From contig JAFLRZ010000002.1 of assembly GCA_022511225.1 (NCBI GenBank), positions 1 through 64,000 of the forward strand: a stretch of 64,000 bases of DNA, in the 5' to 3' direction. Made by a program: the position numbers and the translations under genes. Within the stretch, counting starts at the first letter, position 1; every line of letters begins with the position of its first letter. The notes under the pieces are model-generated. The model ran no database searches. It was given only the letters and a program-made list of their open reading frames with translations, and had not been told where the DNA came from. Origin of the DNA: Eubacterium sp. GTDB lineage: Bacteria > Bacillota > Clostridia > Oscillospirales > Acutalibacteraceae. Below, piece by piece: positions 44,327 to 54,089 of this stretch.

Positions 44327-45700
44327 TTATAAAATATCCTTCTGATTATTATATTTACCGCCGGTCAGTATAACGTCCATTGCTTCTATAAGCTTTTTCA
44401 AATCATTATTGTTTTTGAAAATTTTTGCAGGAATAGATACGACCGACATAATAAGCCTGTAATAATCACTGTCACGCTGATAATTCTTTCTGCTTCCGTC
44501 AAGAACGGACAACCATACGTTATCAATAATCGTAATCAGCCTTATATCACCACACGCTCTGACAGCAGACCTGTCAACGTATTTAGCAAGACCTAATCTC
44601 TTGAGCCTTTTATAAATATCTTTTACTGTATCCGTTTTGATATTCTTAAATATTCTTTTGAGAAATGGGAAAAGAAAGGCAATTTTTTCTCCGTTGCCCT
44701 GAAGTGCCGTGATTCTGTCTGCAAATTCCTTCTTGTTCGGTGAATTGAACACGCGGTGAAGCAAATCAACTGCGTGAAGTCGCAGATACTCCTGTGCATC
44801 AATTTCTCTGCCGTTTACGTAAAACTTTTCAAGATGGTCAACCTCGTAACTCAGAGTCATATCATCATTTACGGTAACGTTTACAATAGGCGCCGGATAA
44901 CCGACAAGAGAGCCTACGTTCACTTCCTTAATCGTATTGCCCTTTTCGCTTGTAAAATCAGTAGTGCTCTGCAAATGCGAATGACCCACGAACATATATT
45001 TAAGTCCTGCATCTGCAAGTCTTGAGGCAACGTATTCTCTGTCAGCAACACAGGTGCCTCCGCCTGTTATAAGCGAGCTTATATGCGGCATCAGCAAATG
45101 GTGCTCCATTCCTATTATAAGGCAGCCGTCATCGTTTGCTTTTTTAATCTGCTTTTCAATCCACTGAAAATGCTCTTCCGTAAAGCCTGCGTGATGATTT
45201 TCATTTTTATCGTCATTTAGTGCGAGAAGCCTTACGTTATCCGAAAGCTGAGAAACGTATGAGCATGTGCCGATATGAGTTGTAAAAACGCTTATAGCAT
45301 CGGCAGGACCGAAATCCTTGTAAAATTCCGGAAGCTCGTTACTCGCTATAACCTCAACGTCGTGAGTAACAGTATCACCGTCAAATCTGCGAGGATTTTC
45401 GTCACAGCACCAGTCATGAGTTGCCGTAATCAGGCAAACCCTCTTCTTTTCTCTGAGCTTATAGAGCTTTTCACGAAGCTCGAGATGTGAGACCATTTCA
45501 CCGTCATTAGAAACGTCACCTGCAATCATAACGGCATCAGTGTCAGAGGAGGCAATTTTTTCAAAAGCAGCATCTAATATATCACCCGTTTCTGCAAGGC
45601 ACTTCTGGTCTGAGCCTGAACGAAGACTGTATGCTCTGCCTGACGTGCCGAGAGTTTTGCTGTAATGATGTGTATCTGCAATAAACGTTAATTTAAGCAT
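44327..45700 (-). CDS. Calcineurin-like metallophosphoesterase (A)
   Basis: A 457-residue phosphoesterase. Metal motifs are ADTHHY (about 8-13), AGDVSNDGE (about 60-68), MEHH (about 194) and VGHSH (about 239). In the place of the usual GNHD/E the sequence is TATHD, so the bridging Asn ligand appears to be Thr. A C-terminal helical region (about 300-457) is shared with the paralogue at 52,713-54,077. No signal peptide. The substrate is unknown; the family includes cyclic nucleotide and phosphodiester hydrolases. It stands alone between the murA promoter and the divergent nad genes. Confidence 0.82.
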   Translation of the reverse strand: MLKLTFIADTHHYSKTLGTSGRAYSLRSGSDQKCLAETGDILDAAFEKIASSDTDAVMIAGDVSNDGEMVSHLELREKLYKLREKKRVCLITATHDWCCDENPRRFDGDTVTHDVEVIASNELPEFYKDFGPADAISVFTTHIGTCSYVSQLSDNVRLLALNDDKNENHHAGFTEEHFQWIEKQIKKANDDGCLIIGMEHHLLMPHISSLITGGGTCVADREYVASRLADAGLKYMFVGHSHLQSTTDFTSEKGNTIKEVNVGSLVGYPAPIVNVTVNDDMTLSYEVDHLEKFYVNGREIDAQEYLRLHAVDLLHRVFNSPNKKEFADRITALQGNGEKIAFLFPFLKRIFKNIKTDTVKDIYKRLKRLGLAKYVDRSAVRACGDIRLITIIDNVWLSVLDGSRKNYQRDSDYYRLIMSVVSIPAKIFKNNNDLKKLIEAMDVILTGGKYNNQKDIL

Positions 45701-45864
45701 AAGCCACCTCGCAATAAATAATTGTATTTTAATCTTAATCTGATTTTATCATAATACATATATCTTGACAAGAAGTGAAAATAAATATATATTATTATAA
45801 ATATATATATTATTCATTATTCACTATTCATTATCCTAAGGAGAGGGCGCTGCCCGACAGAAAA

Positions 45865-47190
45865 ATGGAGTTTAAGGATTATATAAAAACAGATGTGGTC
45901 ATAGTAGGAAGCGGTGTTGCAGGATTATTTGCAGCACTGTGTTTGCCGAGTGACAAAGACATTCTCGTTATAACAAAGGAAAACCTTAAAGAGTGCGACT
46001 CATATCTGGCTCAGGGCGGAGTATGCGTGCTTAAGAGCGTAGATGACTTCAAGTGCTATTATGAAGACACTATGAAGGCAGGCCATTACGAAAACAATCC
46101 CGAATCAGTCCGAGTTATGATAGAATCGTCTACGGACGTTATAAGCACTTTAGTTGACCTCGGTGTTAAATTTGATACCGACGATGACGGCGAATTTGAC
46201 TACACAAGAGAAGGTGCACACAGAAGAAACCGAATCCTTCACCACAAGGATGAAACGGGCAAGGAAATTACTGCCACGCTCCTGAATATTGCAAAAAAGA
46301 AGGAGAATATCACCCTTGTTACGCAGACTACAATGATTGACTTTATCGAGAAGGACAACATATGCTTCGGTATTGTCTGCGAGGATGAATACGGCGAAAT
46401 GGGTGCTATTCTTGCAAATGATATAATTCTTGCGACAGGCGGTATCGGCGGACTATTCCTGAACTCTACAAATTACCCTCATATTACCGGTGACTCCTTT
46501 GCTCTTGCAATCAAGCACGGCGTTGAGCTTCAGGATATGAATTACATACAGATTCATCCCACTACACTCTACAGTAAAAAGAGTGGAAGACGCTTTCTTA
46601 TAAGCGAAAGTGTCAGAGGTGAGGGTGCAATTCTTCTTAACGAAAACGGCGAAAGATTTACTGACGAGCTTCAGCCGAGAGATGTAGTTACAAACGCTAT
46701 AGTTGAGGAAATGGCTAAATTCGGCACTGACCACGTTTATATTACACTTCCAACTATGACGAGCGATGAAGCTAAAAAAAGATTTCCAAATATATTTGAC
46801 GCTTGTATGGATGAGGGCTACGACATAACTAAGGACAAAGTGCCTGTTACTCCTGCTCAGCACTATATGATGGGCGGAGTTAAAACAGACATTAACGGCA
46901 AAACGTCTATGAATCATCTCTATGCAGTAGGTGAAACTGCCTGCAACGGTGTTCACGGCAGAAACAGGCTTGCTTCAAACTCGCTTCTTGAAAGTCTTGT
47001 TTTTGCAAAGAGGGCAGCAGAGCTTATTGCAGGTGACAGTGATGAAAAGGGAATCTCCCTGCCGGATATTGACCTTAAGTCATATCCTGCCAAGGCACAG
47101 CGTGAAAAGGAATTCAAAAAGCTGATTATGGATGAAATCAAGGGAAAGGATAAGGAATTTTATGATAAATGGTGTAACGATGAAAATTAA
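45865..47190 (+). CDS. nadB: L-aspartate oxidase
   Basis: A 441-residue FAD flavoprotein oxidising L-aspartate to iminoaspartate, the first step of de novo NAD synthesis. The FAD fold begins DVVIVGSGVAGLFAALC. Substrate-binding motifs include GAHRRNRILHHKDETG, QIHPTTLY and HYMMGGVKTDINGKT. The C-terminal helical domain is shorter than in E. coli, a common condensed form in clostridia. The start is placed at ATG 45865 (MEFKDYIKTDVVIVG) by homology; no good ribosome site precedes it. An AAGGAG lies 25 bases upstream, before an in-frame CTG. It overlaps nadC by 11 bases. nadA is not next to it here. Confidence 0.93.
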   Translation: MEFKDYIKTDVVIVGSGVAGLFAALCLPSDKDILVITKENLKECDSYLAQGGVCVLKSVDDFKCYYEDTMKAGHYENNPESVRVMIESSTDVISTLVDLGVKFDTDDDGEFDYTREGAHRRNRILHHKDETGKEITATLLNIAKKKENITLVTQTTMIDFIEKDNICFGIVCEDEYGEMGAILANDIILATGGIGGLFLNSTNYPHITGDSFALAIKHGVELQDMNYIQIHPTTLYSKKSGRRFLISESVRGEGAILLNENGERFTDELQPRDVVTNAIVEEMAKFGTDHVYITLPTMTSDEAKKRFPNIFDACMDEGYDITKDKVPVTPAQHYMMGGVKTDINGKTSMNHLYAVGETACNGVHGRNRLASNSLLESLVFAKRAAELIAGDSDEKGISLPDIDLKSYPAKAQREKEFKKLIMDEIKGKDKEFYDKWCNDEN

Positions 47191-48019
47191 CGTTGATGAT
47201 TACATTCTTAATACTCTGAAAGAGGACATTACCTCAGAGGACGTTTCGACAAATGCAGTTATGCCTGAGGACAAGCAGGGCAAGGCTGACCTTATCTGCA
47301 AGCAGGACGGAATAATCTGCGGACTTGATATTTTCAGGAGAACGTTTGAGCTTCTCGACTCTACAAGCCGTTTTGAAGCTAATTTCAAGGACGGCGATAA
47401 AGTTAAGAGCGGCGAGCTTCTCGGCGTAATTTACGGAGATATAAAGGCTATTCTTTCAGGTGAAAGAACAGCACTTAACTATCTGCAGAGAATGAGCGGA
47501 ATTGCAACTATGACAAGAGATTATATGGATGAGCTTAGGGGATATAAAACAACACTGCTTGACACCCGAAAGACTACTCCTAATATGCGACCCTTTGAAA
47601 AGTATGCCGTTACTGTAGGCGGAGCTATGAATCACAGATATAATCTTTCAGACGGTGTGCTTCTTAAGGACAATCATATCGGTGCAGCAGGCTCGATTAC
47701 AAAAGCAATTCAGATGGCAAAGGCATATGCTCCGTTTGTGCGTAAAATCGAAATCGAAACGGAAACGCTCGAGCAGGTAAAGGAAGCAATTGATGCCGGT
47801 GCAGATATTATAATGCTTGATAATATGGATAACGACACTATGAAAAAGGCAGTAGAGCTTATTGACGGCAGAGCACAGACTGAGTGCTCGGGAAACGTCA
47901 CAAAGGCAAGACTTAAGGAGATTGCCGAAATCGGTGTTGACTTCGTTTCCTGCGGGGCACTCACTCACTCGGCACCAATTATGGACGTAAGCCTGAAAAA
48001 TCTTGTACCTATTGAATAA
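47180..48019 (+). CDS. nadC: Nicotinate-nucleotide pyrophosphorylase (carboxylating)
   Basis: About 280 residues. It converts quinolinate and PRPP to nicotinate mononucleotide, the third step of de novo NAD synthesis. Family motifs are LKEDITSEDVSTNAV, SGERTALNYLQRMSGIAT, LLDTRKTTPNMRPFEKYAVTVGGAMNHRYNLSDGVLLKDNH and CSGNVTKARLKEI. The start MKINVDDYI at 47180 fits the family. An ATG at 47162 has the better AAGGA site and would add six residues. It ends the nad operon before a bidirectional terminator. Confidence 0.94.
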   Translation: MKINVDDYILNTLKEDITSEDVSTNAVMPEDKQGKADLICKQDGIICGLDIFRRTFELLDSTSRFEANFKDGDKVKSGELLGVIYGDIKAILSGERTALNYLQRMSGIATMTRDYMDELRGYKTTLLDTRKTTPNMRPFEKYAVTVGGAMNHRYNLSDGVLLKDNHIGAAGSITKAIQMAKAYAPFVRKIEIETETLEQVKEAIDAGADIIMLDNMDNDTMKKAVELIDGRAQTECSGNVTKARLKEIAEIGVDFVSCGALTHSAPIMDVSLKNLVPIE

Positions 48020-48039
48020 TTTTTCTGATTATAAAACAC

Positions 48040-48081
48040 AAAAACGGAAACTCTGTTTAATACTCAGAGTTTCCGTTTTTT
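48040..48081. terminator. Bidirectional terminator between nadC and the GPH symporter
   Basis: AAAAACGGAAACTCTG and CAGAGTTTCCGTTTTT form a 16-bp stem with T runs both ways between two convergent genes. Confidence 0.9.
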
Positions 48082-48097
48082 GTTTTGCTTTATTGCA

Positions 48098-49570
48098 TTA
48101 TTTCTGACAATACGGCGATATGCCCGATTCAGCCTTGCCCTCTCTTCTCGCTTTTAAGTCACTTTCAACAAGGACCCTTTTTTCTTTATTGTAATTAACA
48201 AAAAGAAGCGGAATAATGAACAGTACACTTGCGATTGCAGGAGTAAGAATTACAAGCGGCCATATCCACGTATCAAATGCTGATGTCTGTGTGCCTACGT
48301 AAACGTCTGCGTTATCAACAGCAATGTATCCGAGAATATGCAGAGCAAGCGTTGCAAGACCTGAGGTTATACCGCTTGAAATTTTTGTAAATGAAGTCTG
48401 CATTGAAAACGTAATTCCTTCTGTACGCTTTCCAGTTTTCCACTCCATATAGTCAATACTGTCGCAGAAAATTGATGTCTGTGCAATTGACGATGCACCG
48501 GCAGGAATACTTCCGATACCTATGATAATCATAGAAATCCAAAGCTTGTTGCCCTCAAAGCCAACAAAGAAAGCAATGATGCGGACAATTATGTTCGTTA
48601 CCTGAATTAAGATAAGTACGTTAACGTATCCGCCAAGCTTCTTCTTGAATTTATCTGCAAACACCATACCGATAAAGCTCGGAAGTGACGTCATAGCAAA
48701 ATAAATTGTAGTAAGACCGAGCGCGCCTATTATACCTCCGCCGATGAAATCGGCAGGTATCTCATATTTGAAAAAGTACGTAACAAGGCTTGCTCCGAAG
48801 CCGAGAGAGCCGAAAAGATTAGCAAGTGTTACAAGCAAAAGCATTTTATTTTTAAAGAGCAGTAAAAAGCTTTCGCCAAGTGAGCTTTGCTTTTCTGCAA
48901 TATTAACGTGAATTCGCTCCTGAGCACTGTAACAGCGGTAGCTTATCATTGCTCCGCCGAGGCCGAAAATAATAGCAAATACGAGCGTCACAAGCGACAT
49001 ACTTACACCCTTTGCATTTGCAATCATTTCAATCGCCATAGGTATCAGCGTGCTGAATGCTCCGTATACTGCGCTGCCTATGGTTCTTGCCCACTGAACA
49101 AAACGGTCACGTTCGTTTGAATTCGGGGATACCATTGCAGTTATCCCCCAAACGGAAACGTCCTGAACGGTATATGCCAGATCCCAGCAAATGTACATAA
49201 TTATGAAGTACGATATTCTTAGCCAGAGTAAATTCTCTTTAGTGGAAAAAACGAGGAAAAGCAATACTGTCAGCACACCTACAGGAAGCGGTGTATATCG
49301 CAAAAATGGTCTCAGCTTCTCACCGTTTTTAAACGTATGTCTGTCAATAAACGAGCCGATGATAGGATCGTTTATACCGTCCCACACCTTCATTATTATG
49401 AGAAGTGCGGACACGGCTAATGCAGGGAACAAAGCAATATCCGTCATAAAGTAGGTGAAAAATGATCCGCCTATCAGCGAATAAACAAGATTCTGCCCTG
49501 TCAGACCGATAATAAAATTGCCCGTTTCTTTTTTCGGAATATAATTCTTTTCAGCAGTTGCAGTAGCCAT
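48098..49570 (-). CDS. GPH-family sugar:cation symporter (A)
   Basis: A 490-residue, 12-helix MelB-type (GPH) symporter for glycosides. Motifs are KVWDGINDPIIGSFIDRH (about 58-75, with the cation-site Asp) and the central WGITAMVSPNSNERDRFVQWARTIGS. The start is set at ATG 49570 (MATATAEKNY); the frame extends to a TTG at 49600 with little support. It is the last gene of the six-gene sulfatase/GH2 cluster. It probably imports the sugar released outside the cell or the intact glycoside; the substrate cannot be read from sequence. Confidence 0.87.
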   Translation of the reverse strand: MATATAEKNYIPKKETGNFIIGLTGQNLVYSLIGGSFFTYFMTDIALFPALAVSALLIIMKVWDGINDPIIGSFIDRHTFKNGEKLRPFLRYTPLPVGVLTVLLFLVFSTKENLLWLRISYFIIMYICWDLAYTVQDVSVWGITAMVSPNSNERDRFVQWARTIGSAVYGAFSTLIPMAIEMIANAKGVSMSLVTLVFAIIFGLGGAMISYRCYSAQERIHVNIAEKQSSLGESFLLLFKNKMLLLVTLANLFGSLGFGASLVTYFFKYEIPADFIGGGIIGALGLTTIYFAMTSLPSFIGMVFADKFKKKLGGYVNVLILIQVTNIIVRIIAFFVGFEGNKLWISMIIIGIGSIPAGASSIAQTSIFCDSIDYMEWKTGKRTEGITFSMQTSFTKISSGITSGLATLALHILGYIAVDNADVYVGTQTSAFDTWIWPLVILTPAIASVLFIIPLLFVNYNKEKRVLVESDLKARREGKAESGISPYCQK

Positions 49571-49622
49571 AAAATCACGCAGCCTTTCGTTTATGCCCAA
49601 TTAATAAAAGCAAGTATCTGTT

Positions 49623-50957
49623 TTAAGTAAGACTTGTATAATTTTTTGCAAAGTTTTTATCCCAGTTATCCTCAAGCTGAGCTCGCCATTCGAGTGCCTT
49701 CGTTTTTAGCATTTCTGCTAAATCAGGCATAGAATCGGCAAGATTATGCTTTTCTGAGGGGTCGTTTTCTAAATCTGACAAGAACACTTCTGCCCTTTCA
49801 GGCTCGCCCTCAACAAGCTGACCGTTAAGCACGAGTTTATATTTACCAAAAAGTACAGCCGTTTGGTTTTCCATTTCCCAAAACAAATATTCGTGCGTTA
49901 TTTCTTCTCCGCCTAAAAGCATCGGCAGAATGCTTTTGCCGTCAAGGACGTAGTCATCCGCGTCACCGCCGCAGGCTTCAAGCACTGTCGGAAAAATATC
50001 TGTTGCTATGTGAGGAGAATCAATCACTCTGCCTGACGGTATGTGACCTTTCCAGCTGACGATAGCAGGAATTCTTATACCGCCTTCAAAAAGGCTGAAT
50101 TTGTGACCTGTGAATATACCGGACGTGCCTCCGTAATATGGGTCCTCAGTTCCGTCAAGCCAGTTACGGCTTTCTCTTGACGGTCCGTTGTCGCTTTGAA
50201 AATAGATAATGGTATCATCGAGTAAGCCCTGACGCTCAAGCTCGGCTCTGATTTCACCGACGCCGTCATCGACTGCACTTATCATTGCAGCCATAATTCT
50301 TCGATCCCACGGCAGATGCTCAAAACGCTTTATATATTTTTCGGGCGCGTGCATAGGATAATGAGGTGCGTTGTATGCAACATAGAGCATAAAAGGCTCG
50401 TCCTTGTGATTTTGGATAAACTCAATGCTCTTTCTTGTAATTCGTTCGGTCAAATATTCGCCGTTATCGTAAACCTCGGTATCATTTTCCCACAAATCGT
50501 GAGTCGGATTTGTATTTCCGTCTGCCATACCGTAGTAAAAAATATGAGAATAATAATCAAGGCAGCCTGCAAGAAAGCCTGAAAATTCGTCAAATCCGTT
50601 AGCATTTGGTCTACATTCGTTTTTTAATCCCAAATGCCATTTGCCTGAAATACCTGTAATGTAGCCTAAATTTTTCAGCGCAGTCGCAATTGTGGGTACG
50701 GCAGGAGTAAGACCTGACGCCCGGCGATGACCTGCTAAAATAGCACGCACACCTGCATTGCCGGGGTATCTGCCCGTAAGCAGAGCCGCTCTTGACGGAG
50801 AGCAGACAGGAGAAGCTGAATACATAGATGAAAAGCGCACACCGTCTTCGGCAAGCCTGTCTAAATGAGGAGTCTTAAAATCAGTAGCTCCCATACAGCT
50901 TAAGTCGCCGTAGCCCTGATCATCCGTCATAATTATAATTACGTTTGGCTTTTTCAT
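49623..50957 (-). CDS. Type I sulfatase (Cys-type formylglycine)
   Basis: A 444-residue alkaline-phosphatase-superfamily sulfatase. The N-terminal metal motif is MTDDQGYGDLSCMG. The modification motif is C52-S-P-S-R56 followed by AALLTGR; Cys52 must be oxidised to formylglycine. Under anaerobic conditions this needs an anSME radical-SAM maturase, not found in the window. Further metal ligands lie in YFQSDNGPSRESRNW. There is no signal peptide, so it should act in the cytosol, probably after uptake of a sulfated sugar. It starts 4 bases after GH2. Family S1; subfamily not resolved. Confidence 0.92.
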   Translation of the reverse strand: MKKPNVIIIMTDDQGYGDLSCMGATDFKTPHLDRLAEDGVRFSSMYSASPVCSPSRAALLTGRYPGNAGVRAILAGHRRASGLTPAVPTIATALKNLGYITGISGKWHLGLKNECRPNANGFDEFSGFLAGCLDYYSHIFYYGMADGNTNPTHDLWENDTEVYDNGEYLTERITRKSIEFIQNHKDEPFMLYVAYNAPHYPMHAPEKYIKRFEHLPWDRRIMAAMISAVDDGVGEIRAELERQGLLDDTIIYFQSDNGPSRESRNWLDGTEDPYYGGTSGIFTGHKFSLFEGGIRIPAIVSWKGHIPSGRVIDSPHIATDIFPTVLEACGGDADDYVLDGKSILPMLLGGEEITHEYLFWEMENQTAVLFGKYKLVLNGQLVEGEPERAEVFLSDLENDPSEKHNLADSMPDLAEMLKTKALEWRAQLEDNWDKNFAKNYTSLT

Positions 50958-50961
50958 TTAC

Positions 50962-52710
50962 TTATCTCTCAATTGCTGCAATTTGTGAATTTACTTTTTT
51001 GATTTCGTCATATACCTTGTTTGAAAATTTCTTTTCTCTCGTATACGTAAAGAGTCCGTTTTGCTCCTGCTCAATATCGTAAAGCTGAGTGTAGCAAAAA
51101 CCGAACATCCTTTCATTTTGCATAAGTGCGTCTGTTAAACCGCAGTAACGCTCTGCAAATTCTTCCTCAGTTTTTACGTCAACACCGTAACCCCAAGCCT
51201 TGTGAGCCTTGTCTGTTTCCCACTTTATACCGCCGTATTCACTCACAAAAACAGGCTCTCCGTTATATTTTTGCCTTTCAGGGTTATCAACAAGCACGTG
51301 CTCATAAAGAGTGCCTTCGGTTACAAGCTTATCGAAATTATTTTTAAACCAAGGCACGTCATAGTTATAATCGTGAACGTCATATATATCTGTTTTTACG
51401 TGGAAATTTCCGCTTGTGTCAATACAAGGACGAGTCGGGTCAACTGCCTTCGTGTAATCATAAATAGTTGAAAGCAGTGCATCATACTGCCTTCTGTTAT
51501 GATAATTCCATGTTTCATTCATAGGGCACCAGCCGATAATTGACGGATGGTTAAAGTCGCGCTCAATTGCCTCTTTCCATTCAGCAAGAAAAATGTCAAC
51601 AGACTTAGGCGATGAATGGTCAATTCCCCAGCTTGCATATTCGCCCCATACAATGTAGCCGTAAACGTCACACCAATAGAGAAAGCGTGGGTCAAACACC
51701 TTTTGATGAAGTCTTGCGCCGTTAAAACCGAGGCTCATAGAAAGTTCAATATCTCTGTAGAGCTCAGCATCTTTACTGGGTGTGTAAATCCCCTGTTGAT
51801 AAAAGCCTTGATCAAGTACGAGCCTTTGGAAAACGCTTTTATTGTTAATAAGAAATTTATAGCCCTCAAGACTTACGTTTCTTAGTCCGAAATATGACTC
51901 AACCTCGTCTTTTGCAAATCGGATTATTAGGTCATAGAGTCTTCCCTCTCCGACCTCCCATAAGTGAGTTTCATCTAAATCAATCTGAAGCATTGTATGA
52001 GCAGATACATTCATTTTTTTAGCTTTTCCGACTGATTTACCATTGTAGAACGCTTCGCACAAAATATCTCCCCTGCCGGATAATTCTGCACTGATTGTTA
52101 CACTGCCGTTATCACTATCAGGATATATTTTGAAGCTTTTAACGTAATTATCAGGAACGTATTCAAGATAAACAGTCTGCCAGATGCCTGTAGTTCTCGT
52201 GTAGTCACAGCCATGGCTTTTTCTCTGCTCACTCTGCTTTCCTCTCATAACAAGCGGTGATTTGACGTTATCCTCGCATAAAATGAATATCTCGTTTTCA
52301 CCGTTACAAACGTAGTCCGTTATGTCAAAGGAAAAGGACGTGTAACCGCCCTTATGCCTGCCTGCGCATTGAGAATTGACTATAACAGTAGTGAGATAAT
52401 CGGCAGCACCTACGTGCAGGAATACTCTGCCACCGTCACGATTGGTAATTTCAACCTTTTTTCTGTACCATACAAGATTAACAAAATCAGTATATCCGAT
52501 ACCTGAAAGCACACTTTCAATACAGTATGGGACACGGATTTTATATCCGTATCTGCCCTCAGAATGAATTTTTAATGCCAAGCTTTCATCACTCGAAAAC
52601 TTAAAGCCTGATCTTGCCCTTTCAAATCCAAAATCCCATTCGCCGTTAAGGTTAACCCAATCTTTTCTTCCAAACTGTGGATTAGGATAATTTCTTTTGA
52701 AAACACTCAT
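50962..52710 (-). CDS. Glycoside hydrolase family 2 (beta-glycosidase)
   Basis: A 582-residue GH2 enzyme with a jelly-roll sugar-binding domain (about 1-190), an Ig-like domain (about 190-290) and a TIM barrel. The acid/base is E399 in WCPMNETWN and the nucleophile is E491 in FVSEYGGIKW. It is short for GH2, lacking the C-terminal domains of beta-galactosidases, and closest in size to beta-glucuronidase or beta-galactosidase-like members. The glucuronide-recognising NxK motif is not evident. No signal peptide, so it is cytosolic. It overlaps closely with the sulfatase and phosphoesterase genes. With the sulfatase it suggests turnover of a sulfated glycoside. Confidence 0.9.
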   Translation of the reverse strand: MSVFKRNYPNPQFGRKDWVNLNGEWDFGFERARSGFKFSSDESLALKIHSEGRYGYKIRVPYCIESVLSGIGYTDFVNLVWYRKKVEITNRDGGRVFLHVGAADYLTTVIVNSQCAGRHKGGYTSFSFDITDYVCNGENEIFILCEDNVKSPLVMRGKQSEQRKSHGCDYTRTTGIWQTVYLEYVPDNYVKSFKIYPDSDNGSVTISAELSGRGDILCEAFYNGKSVGKAKKMNVSAHTMLQIDLDETHLWEVGEGRLYDLIIRFAKDEVESYFGLRNVSLEGYKFLINNKSVFQRLVLDQGFYQQGIYTPSKDAELYRDIELSMSLGFNGARLHQKVFDPRFLYWCDVYGYIVWGEYASWGIDHSSPKSVDIFLAEWKEAIERDFNHPSIIGWCPMNETWNYHNRRQYDALLSTIYDYTKAVDPTRPCIDTSGNFHVKTDIYDVHDYNYDVPWFKNNFDKLVTEGTLYEHVLVDNPERQKYNGEPVFVSEYGGIKWETDKAHKAWGYGVDVKTEEEFAERYCGLTDALMQNERMFGFCYTQLYDIEQEQNGLFTYTREKKFSNKVYDEIKKVNSQIAAIER

Positions 52711-52712
52711 AT

Positions 52713-54077
52713 TTACACCAATTCAAGAACCGCATTATAATCGTCAATATCGTAATTGCCTGCGGTATTTTTGAGAATATCAAACAAATCTGCCCTTGTG
52801 CCGTCAACAGCCTTAACGTTGATTTTTTTGAAAACAGGATTAAGGCGCTTTAAGAATTTGATAAAGACGTCACCCTTCGGTGTGCCCTCCTTAAAGGTCT
52901 GGTTACCCTCGAACGCACCGCGAACGAGCTCTGTTGCATAACTCTTAAGGAGCATAGGCTTGACCGATTTATCGCATTTTATCCATAGCAGTCTGCAAAA
53001 AGCACCTACAGTTATTTTATTTATAATTTTGCCGACAAATTTAATTACCGAGCGAACAGCTTTTTTATCTCCGACACCGAATTTATGCATTACTCTGTCA
53101 GGGTTATACTGCATATCTTCAAGAATATTGAGTATCATCGAGTCAAATAAATCAGAAAGATACTGCTTGCAGTCCTTGCCGTCAGTGTCCCACTCAAAGT
53201 CGGGAGTTTCAATGCTTTTAATTATTGCTTTGTTATCCCGAGTAATTGTAACGTGGCGGATAATCGCAGGGTCTGCAATGATTGCACCTGTGCAGACGTC
53301 ATAAAGCTTATTGCCTTTTTCGGTGATTTTTTCGTTAATGCTCTGATTATGCATATGACCTGTAAATACAAGGTTCACGCCCTCGTCAGCAAGCATTGTT
53401 GTTACTGCATCGCTTTCTTTTTGAACAGCTGATGAAATAACGGAGAATATCGGCTGACCGGGGAGAAGCGGATAATGATTCATAGCGAACATTATCTGTC
53501 CGTCCTCACGAGCCTTTTTCGTCTGCTCTTTTATCCATTTAATATGTTCTTCGTCAAATCTTCTTCTGCCGTCATCTGCTCCGTCATTGTTAAGTGCAAG
53601 GAGTCTTATGCCGTCACAAAGCTGACTGACGTACGATAGATGCTGTTTGTCAACTGCAATAGCATCCTTAAAACCGAATTCATAATAAAGATCATAGAGC
53701 TCTTCTCGCTTCGTGCTTTCAGGGGAAAGCCTTCCGCTTTCATCAAATGCAAAGCAGCCGTCTCCCTCTTTTTTGAAATCGTGGTCTGCCGTTACAACGT
53801 ATACTCTCTTGCCTGCTTGCTTAAGCTCATTCAGAAGCTCTATAAATTCAAGATGACTTTCCTTTTCGCCGTTAAAGGACAGGTCGCCTGCAATAAGAAC
53901 CGTATCAGCCTCGTCGGCTTTTTTCAGCCAATCAAATACAGAGCGGTTTATCGCCTCGGTTTCGGCAAAGCACTTTTGTTCAAAGCGCATAAACTCGTCA
54001 TACTCCTTGCCCCTTGCGCCTAACGAGTTCTTAAAATAGTGGGTATCCGTTATAAGATAAAAGCTTAAATTTTCCAT
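52713..54077 (-). CDS. Calcineurin-like metallophosphoesterase (B)
   Basis: A 454-residue paralogue of the protein at 44,327-45,700, with the same order of motifs: TDTHYF, AGDLSFNGE, FAMNHYP and TGHMHNQS. The usual GNHD is TADHD, so the Asn metal ligand is replaced by Asp. A C-terminal helical domain of about 150 residues is shared with the paralogue. It lies between GH2 and the exported beta-lactamase-fold protein. Inclusion in a sugar cluster suggests it removes phosphate from, or otherwise processes, a sugar product; the substrate is unknown. Confidence 0.82.
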   Translation of the reverse strand: MENLSFYLITDTHYFKNSLGARGKEYDEFMRFEQKCFAETEAINRSVFDWLKKADEADTVLIAGDLSFNGEKESHLEFIELLNELKQAGKRVYVVTADHDFKKEGDGCFAFDESGRLSPESTKREELYDLYYEFGFKDAIAVDKQHLSYVSQLCDGIRLLALNNDGADDGRRRFDEEHIKWIKEQTKKAREDGQIMFAMNHYPLLPGQPIFSVISSAVQKESDAVTTMLADEGVNLVFTGHMHNQSINEKITEKGNKLYDVCTGAIIADPAIIRHVTITRDNKAIIKSIETPDFEWDTDGKDCKQYLSDLFDSMILNILEDMQYNPDRVMHKFGVGDKKAVRSVIKFVGKIINKITVGAFCRLLWIKCDKSVKPMLLKSYATELVRGAFEGNQTFKEGTPKGDVFIKFLKRLNPVFKKINVKAVDGTRADLFDILKNTAGNYDIDDYNAVLELV

Positions 54078-54089
54078 ATAAAGTACCTG

